64,000 nt of DNA from Owenia fusiformis (Eukaryota > Annelida > Polychaeta > Sabellida > Oweniidae): contig CAIIXF020000235.1 of the NCBI GenBank assembly GCA_903813345.2, positions 245,659 to 309,658 on the forward strand. The letters are read 5' to 3'. Position numbers and translations under genes: made by a program. The first letter of the stretch is position 1; each line of letters opens with the position of its first letter. The notes under the pieces were generated by a model. That model did no database searches. It was given only the letters and a program-made list of their open reading frames with translations, and was not told where the DNA came from. Below, piece by piece: positions 1 to 11,400 of the stretch.

Positions 1-307
1 GTGGTAACACTTGTCATGTTAATGCCTGATTTGTCCACTGTTTTATTCCTCACTCTCACTTATGGAATAACAAACTATTGATGCCGATATTAATGATAAC
101 ACTGTACTCCCGGGGATATTTAAAATTAAAATTACACTAACCTAAGTCGTGACTGAAGAATATCATTTCTTTCGGCTGGCGCCTTGTGAAATACAGACTT
201 TCTCGGGAACAATATTTTCTGTATTTCACTCGAATCATTGGACAACAAATGTTATCATATCACTGTCATGTGCCTTACTTCCTGATTGGCCCATGTCCTT
301 ATACGTG
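1..307. other. Left edge, no feature recognised
   Basis: AT-rich sequence with no convincing exon, RNA gene or repeat end visible. It borders the inverted-repeat element that starts near 308. Confidence 0.4.
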
Positions 308-674
308 ACTTAAAATAGCAAGCGATATTCAATGGAAATCATGTGACTTCCATTGAATATCAAATGATATTCATCAGTCACAACTTAATCCAGTGTAATT
401 TCAATTGTATATATCCCCGGGAGAAAATTGTTATGATAAATTGTACATCAATTGTTTGTTTTTCAATTAAGGTGAGTGATATAACAGTAAATAATAAAAC
501 AAATATTCAATTTTATTTCCGGTGAATACCTGTGACACTTTCACAAGATGATACTTCACTTGCTCTTCGAGCTTCGTGGAACATCACTTGTAAAAGATGC
601 ACAGGAATCACCTCAATCGAATTAAACATTTGTATAATATGACATCCGTTGAATATCGCTTGCTATTTTTAGTC
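308..674. mobile_element. MITE-like element with 29-bp inverted ends
   Basis: Positions 308-336 read acttaaaatagcaagcgata and continue to attcaatgga. The reverse complement of this stretch recurs at 645-673 with two mismatches. A second, internal palindrome lies at 325-362 (gatattcaatgg...ccattgaatatc). No coding capacity is seen. The structure fits a short non-autonomous DNA element; no target duplication could be assigned. Confidence 0.55.
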
Positions 675-733
675 AAGCGTAGCTACCAACCAGAGAGTGA
701 GGAATATGACATTTAATAATAATTAATATAACT

Positions 734-758
734 GACAACAACAACAACAACAACAACC

Positions 759-839
<81 letters not shown>

Positions 840-841
840 GC

Positions 842-878
<37 letters not shown>

Positions 879-898
879 GCAACAACAACAACAACAAC
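734..898. repeat. (CAA)n/(TTG)n microsatellite
   Basis: About 165 bp of almost pure CAA repeats, with one CCA interruption near the start and two CAG interruptions (about 840 and 880). The minus-strand poly-Leu, poly-Val and poly-Cys readings are consequences of the repeat. No splice context or flanking coding sequence suggests that it encodes polyglutamine. Confidence 0.95.
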
Positions 899-910
899 CG
901 AGCGCACTAA

Positions 911-1395
911 CACCCCAGTCACATTTCCTACGGCGACCTTGCGGTCTATCATTTCTGCGGCCAGTAACATTTCTACGCTCGCCGCAGAATTTCTGCGCTC
1001 TCATACTTTTGCAGTCACATTTTCCACGGCAGCCGCACGGTGAATTTTAAATTTTTGTTGATAAATAATACTTTTTTTTCATTTTATTTACATCAAGACA
1101 ATTTATAAATGTTATCATAGTGCTGATGTAATATCAAATGAAAAGTGATCGTGAAACATTGACAACGATTCAATCTTGTTGAGCCAGTTGATTTCTATGG
1201 GGACCTCAGAAATGAACAAATATTATAACTCCGAGTTATAATTTTTACGCCTTCCCTGCGGCCTGTAAAAATTTGCATTCGCCGTACGGAGGCTGCAAGG
1301 CGAGCGTAGTTTTTCTACGCTCGCCGCAGAAATTCACCGATTTAATTGATCTGCGGTCGACCTGCGGCCGCCGTGCGACAAATGTGACTGGTGTG
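911..1395. mobile_element. GC-rich MITE-like element
   Basis: The ends are inverted copies: caccccagtcacattt at 911-926 and, on the opposite strand, cacaccagtcacattt at 1380-1395. Inside are several copies of a GC-rich motif around ctacgctcgccgcagaa. These include a near-perfect hairpin at about 1303-1327 (gcgagcgtag-tttt-ctacgctcgc). A related degenerate stretch occurs near 48630-48700. No protein is encoded. Confidence 0.5.
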
Positions 1396-2349
1396 TAACA
1401 CTCACATAATTCTTTTGAAAGACATCACGGTTTATTGCAATCGAACTCATGTGGTGCACCAGCAACAAGCCGACGCGGTTGACATACGCTGTTACCCGAC
1501 AAGTTTGACACATCGTATTTAGTGGTGTAAGTGCGCTTGGATGAACTGCTTTTGTTGAAAACGTATAAGCATGTAATTTGCAACGCATGGGCTCATTTGT
1601 TCTTTTTCGTGATACCTAGGGGGAATACTTATTGTATATTTTTGCAATGCACTCGCCCGCGGGTAGTTCAAAAACGCTGCCTTAATGTGAACTTTGCATC
1701 TCAATCCTAATGGTCAAGCTGGAGAAGTGTCATTGCGAATGACGAAAAGGAGCTTCGGAAACCAATAAACCAACGATTTCGCTTATAAACCAAAATGAGT
1801 GTAAATCAAACAAACTTGCACAAAATCTAGGTCATCACAAGATAACTAACTACAGAACTTTAAGTTGAACTTTAAGTTTACGAGTAACCTTTGAAGCGTT
1901 GTAAATCATGATACGAACACGATCAAGTGATTGAAGTGCGATTAGAGGTTATCAATAGATGAATACTCTTTTAAAGAGATAAGTTGTTATATACAAAACC
2001 CGTTGCGCAAAATAAGTTTAAAAAAGTAACTTGTGATATATTCGATGTCTTAAAATGCCTCGTAGTGTCCCCAAAATTCTATGTTCAAAAATCCAATGGC
2101 TTCCTTATTAATCCGTTATTCATTTCGATTCAATTCCATAATTCTTCAAATTAGATTTTGTTAGAATGTTAAGTTGATTATTTTTATATTCTGTAAAAGA
2201 TAACATGTGACCTGCAATGAGCTATCCCGGAACAGTATTGCAAGTTCAGACATGAATGATGCTTCAACAACAATGGCGTGGAGACGAACGATAACAGATG
2301 CAAAATGATATAGAAGCAGTGGACCATCGCGGTAACTCAATAAACTGAC
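1396..2349. other. Region upstream of the DEATH/TRADD-N/TRIM gene
   Basis: No exon or repeat end is recognised here. The promoter and any 5' untranslated exon of the gene starting at 2350 would be expected in or near this interval, but no TATA box or initiator can be assigned with confidence. Confidence 0.3.
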
Positions 2350-2440
2350 ATGGCGGAGGTACCAAACAAGAATGATGATCGACACAAGGAGGAAGTAGCG
2401 AGTGGACGTGATGAGTCTGAGGGAACACTCGAGATCTCTG
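2350..2440 (+). CDS. Exon 1: initiator exon of the DEATH/TRADD-N/TRIM gene
   Basis: The ATG at 2350 opens 30 codons, beginning MAEVPNKNDD and ending in an acidic stretch (DESEGTLEIS). Position 2441 starts a donor (gtaatg) after the first base of a codon, so the phase is 1. The frame would otherwise read through the donor into a short tail. The start is chosen because it is the first ATG in the frame that splices correctly to the death-domain exon. The N-terminus is charged, with no signal peptide, consistent with a cytosolic protein. Confidence 0.6.
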
Positions 2441-5400
2441 GTAATGTATTTAATAGCGCAAAAGACAGCCTTTGTTATTTTCATATTTTGTGTGAAAGGG
2501 ATTTAGCACTGAACTCAATGTTTTGTTTGTAACATATATCACTTGTGCATTTTCCTTCCTAAACCTCTTCGGTCTTGCTTTCAAAAAAATCAACTTGTGA
2601 TATATTTTACAACGAAGCATTGTGTTCAGTGTCGGTGTGAAAGAAATTATGGTCCCCTGGGGATTATGGTCCCCTTTCTAAACGGCCCTTACTGACCCTG
2701 ATTGTGTATAAGATAATAAGAGTTGTATTTAGGTCACCAAATAAATCAATGGAGAGTAGGACCATAATTTCATAGGACCTCCTACCGTTTTACACAGGTG
2801 TAAAAGGGTAGGAGATCCTATTAATTTATGGTCCTACTCTCCATTAATTTATATGGTGACCTCCTTCCCTTATTATGATATACACAATCAGGGCCAGTAA
2901 GGGCCTTTCAAAAGGGGACCATAATCCCCGGGGGACCATAATATCGTTCACACCGGCCGTTGATGTCGCAGGGTCTTTAATATTTTTGATGACTTTGTAA
3001 CAGACTAGACTGCATGTGAATTAAACAGAGTCAACTTGAAAAACAATGTAAGGATCCAATAGCGATCCAGAGGCGTCGATTTTATAATATAATATTTTAC
3101 TTTCTATTTAGATGATCTAGATGAGAACTACCTGTACAAAATTGCAAAAGAAATAGAGGCAGAGTTGTACTTTGACCTTGGAATGACACTTGGCTTCAAA
3201 TACGCAGAAGTCCAAGCCGTTAAAACAAGCAACCCACACGATTCTCGTCAATGGGTGTTCTTGATATTAAACAAATGGAGGCAAGGACAGAGGAGAGATG
3301 CTGACAACATAAGAATCCTAACAGACGCACTCGAAGAGATCAAAAAAGTGGACCTTGCAGATAAAGTCAGAGCAGAAAAACAGCAATCGCTAGGTAAAGA
3401 CACAAAATATGACCTTTAATGAGCACTCACATCATATTTTTATAGCACTTAATTATGATACCATAATGTTTCTCAATAAAAATGTTCTAAGAATTTGCTG
3501 GGTTCTCCACTACTGGGAAAATACTTGTCAAACTATTTTGGGACAGCCGATATATTTGATTACAATTGGATATTTATTAGTAATATATTTATTTATATAG
3601 TATTGTAGAGAAACAATTATGACATAGACTATGGCACCTCCCGTGCTCTAGGACACTATTTTGAGTCAAATTCTTGCAGATTTATATGCATCATGCGAGT
3701 ACAAGTTTTCTTAAAAGCCATTTTTGAAAAATTTTCAAAGGGCGGCCTTTTTAGTGTTAATTTTACTGTATTTTAGGCACAACATATAAAACCGTATTTG
3801 TTATTATGTTTTAAATGCAGAAATTGCCAGAAAATTATAAAAAATATTGATCAAGTTAAATATCTGATTATTTAAAAAAACATGGCCACCATCTTGAAAA
3901 ATGGTGGTACACTATTTTACGTTCATTGCTGTATCTGAAAAAGTAGTCGAACTATTTTTGTTCATATTTGATTATGTGTTTACTTATAAGCATAATTGAT
4001 ACATTTTCTAATGACAAATTTCGCTAGTGAGTGGCCATTTTGAAAAATGGCTCTGTTGTGTCATAACAAGCATAAAAATGGTCACTCACTAGCCAAATGA
4101 TCATTGGATATTGTATCATGCTAGTTAGTATTCACATATCAATTGCAAATATGTAAAAAATCATGATGTTCCAGGCAAAAATCGGAAATTAGTATAGTGT
4201 TTAATGGCTACCATTTTTCAAAATGGTTGCAATCTGATTGTTAGAAAGATTTGGCGTTTAAAACATAATCATTTCTCAGTTTTAAATGTTGTGTCTGAAG
4301 AAAAGAAAATTGACACTAAAAAGGTGGCCATTTTAACGCCGGTAGCCATTTTTGAAATCGGATTTTGTGGTGAACTCGGATTTTGTGGTGATCTCTCACG
4401 AGGCATATAAATCTGCAAGAATTTGGCTCCAAATTATGTCCTAGAGCCAATGGTACAAGGGAAGCCAAAGCCTATGCTATATTGGCTGCCATGGCACGGT
4501 GCCATAGGGTTTGCCATGGCACGGTGCAGTGACTGCGACCGCGACCTATTCATTAACAAATCTGCGATGTTCCTGCGACCAGTCGCAGTGATTACCTCGT
4601 GCACGTGCCTGTACCTGTGTAAGTTTCACTTTAAGAAGATGACACTATTATAGTACATTGTAGCTACAGTATTAATCTATTATTGCTAAGGTAGTGCATA
4701 AAATACAGTGGCGTAGCGTGGATATTTTGTGAGTGTACGCCACGGGTGAGCGAAGCGAACAATCTTTGAGGGGGGTGTGGGGGTGGGTTCTCTCCATAAG
4801 ATAATTTGAAAATGAGATTGCAGTTGAAGCGTTTTTGGGCGTTTTAAAATACGAAATTCTGACTTAATATGGACTAATTTTAAAGTTTGGGCCAATTTAA
4901 TCTAAAAATCAACTTTTCGCTAAATTTTGAGAGTACGCCATGGCGTTTATGCGTATATGACGCTACGCCATTGAAATAAATATAGATATGCTTTCTATTG
5001 GGGCTGTAGTCCTAAACGAAAACGCTTCCAAAAGACCTAGATATAGTACATGTAGCCTAGAGAACATGGCCGATAGTAAGCGCTCTATAAATTTTACCGA
5101 AGAAGAGCTTGATTAAACACGTCATACAATATCGACAATATGGATTGGATACTGGCTGGGTGCAGCCACGTGGGTTCAAACCACGTGTAACGCACAATCA
5201 CTGCAACCGGTCGCACGGTGAAGTACGTAAAAATACAAACCGAAAACTAGTTGTTTTTGATAGCATCAGGTTAGGTTAGCTCTCCTACATTAAACTTGTA
5301 TTGGATCCGTCAATACACTATATTTGTCTTAAATTGTCTTAGAATGAGTAGGAATGAATTTTGAAATCTTCCTGAAATGAGATAAACAAAAATATGTAAG

Positions 5401-8400
5401 TTTTTAATAATTGGAAGAGCGAGTTCAAATCATGCCTCAAGTTAAGATACCAGATAGAAGTAGTATTCAGTATTCAGTCAGAAAAATCATTGGAACGGAA
5501 ATTATTTTGTGAGCTTATTATCCCTTTAAGCTGCTACTAAAATAATTTCCAGACAAAATTGGAATATTAGAAGTATCTTAAGACAAATGAGTAAGATGAA
5601 GACAAACTTATTCAACACAAAAACTTGGCGATTTATTTATTTCATTTCAGGGTCGGTTTTCCTCCTAACATGGTCAAAGTTGTCTGAAAAGTGGTAAAAA
5701 AATGGCAACCCTAATTTTTCCTCGTATCTTTGTCGTTTGAGGGAATTACTCCCTGATATTTGGCATATTTGTACATCATTCAACTTCCTACCAGCCCACC
5801 ATATTTCATGACCACCGGACAGGTAGTCACAATATCACATCATTTTAAACAACATACCCCAGCTGGCCACTTTCTGGCTGTGTGAACTGGTCTGGTGTTC
5901 GGATGAACTTTATTTCCAACTTGAGAATCTGGTAAACTCTAACAAGTATGTTTTCTGGGGGAGCCAAGCACTCGATGAAGAAGTGGAGAGGCATATTCAC
6001 ACAGACAGATGCCCAGTTTAGTGTATACTATAGGCACATGGGGATAGGGTCCTTTAACTTTGAAGATGTCAGCAAAAATTTGCCAACAGCACGATGTTGG
6101 CCAACTAGAGCACGTTGTTTAAAGTGCTGTAATATTAAGACTATCAGTCTGATGTTCATGCAATAAGGTAGTCAAATACAAATTTGAATGATGTTCATAC
6201 GTGTCAAATATAAGGGAGTGATTCCTTAAAATGACAAAGATATTGGGAAAACAGGGTTACCGGTTTTTGACCACCCTGTATAATATTTACAATTTTCATT
6301 TGGCACAGGGATCGAAACTTCGAAACCGGTCATACTTTTGCTTTCTCCTGATGTCCATTGTGAATTGTTGTATTTTTGGCTTTGTCAGTTTTTACTTATT
6401 TACCAACTATAAATTATTCATTTTGACTGTTAATTTTGGGGTTTTAATGAGGTATTGATTAATTAAATTATAAATCTTTCGGAATCACGATTTGCAGTTA
6501 ATGCTACTGATCACTTGTGACGAGGTTTCTGGTATGTTAATTATTTGAGGTCTTGTATAAATGATTCCTCATGCCGGTACATTTTCAGTTTTATTCATCA
6601 ATGTTTTATAGCATTCAGAAAACGATGTGTCAAGGTTCGAATCGGAGACGTCGTCGACATTTCTAACTTTGTCAACATTCTTGAAAAGTATAAAGGTATA
6701 GTGACCCTGTAGTATCATAACACCAAGAAATCTCAAAATAACGTTATGTTCAAGAACAGTTTCAATAAAATTAGAAACGATTTTTAATTTTCTTTACACA
6801 CGCGTGTGATTTATTTCATCATTTAGGTCCCTTGCACATTCATCTGTCTTACAATGACAAAGAACGACTTGAGGCTGGTGTACGAGAAACTCAGAAGCAG
6901 GACACAGGGATAGATGCTAGTTTTTTGGAACAGCTAATTTTCAGGGCTCTGAAATCAGTTCCCACCTTGTATCAATCCTTAACAACAATCCTGTCAGTGA
7001 TGTATGGGATGCACTTATGCAGCACATATATGCAATCAATAGTACTCCAGCTAAAAGTTGTTGACCGACGAAAAGCAGCCAGATTGCTCACGGATTTCAA
7101 AAGTGGATCTTTGACTTTGTTACTTGTAAAAGAGATAATTCCTGAGGAAGTTAGACTGGAATATAGTGGGTCGTACATTGACGTAACACTAACTATAGAA
7201 GAGAAGCTTGTTCAAGAATGTTTGCGAGGGGACGAAGGTAAAACAACATTCTTTTGAACTCATCTTGCAGATAGAAACAAAATGAAATAAAAAGGGACAT
7301 TTCCTGATTTTCAAATATTTGAATTTCCCGCCATTACAGCTGCAAACGTTCACATTTTCATATCATCAAGTACAATACTTTACACTGTAAACACATTGTT
7401 TTATACACTTCATTGGAGAGAATAAGTAAAAGCTACGTTTTTTCCAACAATTTCATTTCATTTTATACTTATATTAGATATATAGCAGTTTTGAAAATCT
7501 GTGATGTATAAGAAGCACATCTTGGTTCCATACAAAGTGAAAAGGAATTGTCGTCCTAATCTAAAATAACAACTATACCTCTAATACATTGATCAGTGAT
7601 CACACATGGGAGAGTTACGGGGTTCATTTAATGGCATTCTAATAGAGCTACTTTCGATTTTTACAGCAGTGCAGGATCAAGATGGGTCATTCTATCAAGA
7701 AGATGGAGCATCATCATTGACGTTCGATGAAGATTTAACTCGTATGAGCACTGACCTCGAGAAACTAGATGTTTCAAAAGTAAAGACAGAGAAGCTTGGA
7801 GGGAAATCGCCCATTACGGAAGATGACCAGACTGGGGATGATGCATTAGAAGGAGTCACTGGTCACCCAGATGTGAAAACTGCTAGTTAGTTACTATGTA
7901 TTCAAAATCTCTATTTTACTAATAATATTTCTAATATACAGGGTGTCCCGTCTAAGTCCATCACCCCAATTGAATATAGTAAGCTCTCCGACATTGAACT
8001 TTTCCATGGTTTTTTTTTCTTATCATAAAGTATACTTGGCAAACAAAACTAAAATTGTGTCTTATTTAAGGCTGACCTGTAGGATGTAAACGTTATTATC
8101 TAAAAATCCGATATCTATCTGAAATAACGAATAGAAAACGTAATAATTTTCTACTGCTTAGTGTAAAATACGCCTTGTCACCGGGGTCCAACTGTACACA
8201 AAAACTCGTTATTTTTGGCGGTTGGGTCTCCAGCTTATCGTGAGAAGCGCTTCTTACAACTGTGGACACAAACGCTGCTAAAAGGAGGGAGTCCTATATG
8301 TACAGGGCGTATCAAAAAACGCAACAAGTAGTTATCTTGTAAAATCACAAAACTAGTGATGACTACATCAATTTCATTCAATGTACCATAAAGCCACGTC

Positions 8401-11400
8401 TCTCCTCTTTGCAATGATTTGTCATTAATTCACATGTGGTAATGGTTGGGTGAGAAATCTTTCCATTTGCACAGTGGGTAAAAATCGGCTCTGGGCCAAG
8501 CTTTAGATATTGAAAAAATCAGTGCAAGGGCTAAGTGCCAATGGAAGTTCCCCTGACTTGAATTGTTGTGACTTTTTCTTTTGGAGCTATATCAGGAGCA
8601 TCTCTGCTCACGATTCCTCCACCAGATATTTCAAAACCTCGAGAAAGAATTGCCCATGGGCTGCTTTTCTCTGCTTTAACCCACAGATGAGTCAGGGCTG
8701 AACCATGCATGACGTGGATAGAAGAGCGCATCTTTATGTTCAAGGACGTGGTGGCAATTTGGAGGGTAGTAGGATGTATTCTTGCAAGAGTAAGCCTATG
8801 AGTAATGAACACTTTACTGTCTATGCCACACCTGTCTTACCTTCTTCCAATAGCCCCTTTGCCCCTTGTACTGACTTTTGCAATGTTGGAAAACTTGTTA
8901 ACTTGTTAACTTGTTTGCAAAACTTGGGTCCGAGCTGAATTTTGCCCCACTTTGCAAAATTAATGATTATTCGGCCATAGATTACTCCCTGTGAATGAAT
9001 GATATTCCATTGCAAAGAGGAGTAATTTGGTTTTTGGTTCATTGAATGAAAAGGATGCAGTCAGCATTGCTTTTATGTTTTCTTCCAATATTGCATCGGG
9101 CTCCGTACAATGACTTTTGCGATGTTTATAACTTGGCCCCAAGCTAATTTTGGCCCACTTGGCAAATGGAATGATTACTCACCTAACCATGACCATATAT
9201 CAATGAATGATATATCATTGTAAAAAGGAGACACATGGCTTTATGGTGCTTTGAATGAAATCAATGCTGTTATCACTAGTTATGTGTTTTTCCGAGATAA
9301 CAATCTGTTGCGTTTATTTGATACGCACTGTATAACAGAATAATGTACCAACAGGTGCAGTAATACGCACTGTATAACAGAATAATGTACCAACAGGTGC
9401 AGTATGAAACTCACAATCCTTGATTTTCAAATGTCTGGTAGGCCTAAAATTCCAATTAACTGTTTTCGAGTATAGTTGGACCCGCGTGCTTGTGTTTCTC
9501 TGTCTTTGTTTACTCTGGTACGATCATTTCATGACACACAACATATTTTACATATCTTCCAATAGTTGTTTATAACGACCATATATATGTTACAGAAGAT
9601 GATTCGATAAGTCTTGGTGAAGATTCTAACATTGAAGGGCTCTTGAGAAAGACATTACGAACAGAATCCAGCGTGAAGGTGGAAGATAATGCACAATGGG
9701 TGAAGGCTACAAGTGATGATGGTGCTAGATCTGAATCAGGTATTTAGAATGCATTTACAGTTTTAAATGGTGTTACCTTCTCTCTGAATGTTACTGTATT
9801 AATCTTAGAAGTTAATAATTCTGGGTAAAACATAATTAGTTCAATTAACGGCAATCAATTTGTTTGTCGTCCGATAAAGATGTATGCCTCATACGTATAT
9901 ATATTACAAAGAAGTATGAATTTCGGAAATGAAGAATATACACGGTTTCCAAACAGAGTCTTCTTCAAGCTGTCTTTAATTACGGTACTCACTGAATTTA
10001 TAATACGGTTATGGAGGGATGTTTCGCTAGATGTATCATCTAGATAACATTTTGGTAATATGAGATACCACGTGGAGATGTGCGCCAGATGTAAAACGCG
10101 AGATATAACATGAGAAATTTCGGTTTAGATTCCAAAATCAAGAAAGATTGTCATATCATGAAACCAAAGTTATTAGAAAATAGTATTTAAGACTCAAAGG
10201 ATTGTCATTAGAAAGAAACAAAAGAATATCATATGGTGGAGCTGCCGGGTAGTTTGTCGTTAGAAAGAAACAATAGAATATCAAAATACCATAGTGTCAT
10301 TTTCTTCTGAAGTAGATTTTAAACAATACTTGGCATCTTCCAAACCAGATGAATGCTTGAATATATTAACAAATATGAAAGTATCAACACTTGTAAAAAG
10401 GGAATGTCCCATTATATGTTAAACACATTTCCGGGCATTTATAAACGTTTTCGTCTGGATCATAATTAACCTACATCATAGCCCGTTGTAAGATCTTTTA
10501 GACGGAATGCAACATTCAAATAATTAATTCTGTATGACTCAGTTATCGATGAAACTTTTTCAAGTTATAAAATGAGCCGATGTCAATGTCTACCTATTAC
10601 CCTGTGTCAAATATTTGGAAAACATGGACAAAATAGGACAATTTATAAATAACTTGTGCAAGTAGTACGAATCACATTGAACATCATATCAGTGCTTCTT
10701 AACGTACTGATATTTTCATTTCAAAAATGTATGTGTTCCATTCACAAGTATTTTTTTTACAATATTGAGTCATAGAGTAAATTGATTAATCAACTCCTAT
10801 GGGAACAATGAAGAGCTTTCCTATTGTATTGAACATCTTAACACAGTTTACAACTGAAAATGAGAATAGGAATTTTTTTTCTTATAAATCTTCAAATGAT
10901 CATATTGAATTTACTTTCTAATGGCTGATATGTAAGACTTCTTCGGCAAAATGAGAAAAAAACAATTACATGTTTTATATCAAATATGTACTTCATTCTA
11001 GATGTTTGCCATATATTTAGAACAATGTTTAATTCAAATCGTTCTATTTTCAACACGTCTTTGAAAATCTAAACATGAAATCATCTCGAGGGAATGCATG
11101 GTATAAATCGAGTTAGGTTACGGAGTGGTACAATAAAAAGGCTTTAATATTTATCTTTTCAAATTTGTCAATCCCATGCATTCTTCTATACACCTCGATC
11201 AATTTTAGATATAAATATTCAACCCGGTCCATCTATAAGCCCAGCTGAAGATCCACCCGAGAAAGAAAAGGAAATGATGGCATTGTACGATAAGGAAAAA
11301 CAATTGGCTGAGGACGAGTATCTATCACTATTCAAACCAACACTGCAGGGAGGCCATGAGTCTGCTGGCGCAACAACAAGCGTGTACGATGTTAGACCAG

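Noticed and set aside
673-1004. Minus-strand frames of poly-Leu, poly-Val and poly-Cys
   Set aside because: They are the three readings of the (CAA)n microsatellite and have no splice or protein context.
6832-6834. Start of the TRADD-N exon at TTG
   Set aside because: The frame enters from the acceptor at 6826; the TTG is an ordinary leucine codon.
7606-7666. ATG-led extension upstream of exon 5
   Set aside because: The stretch ends in a polypyrimidine run plus AG, and reads better as intron.
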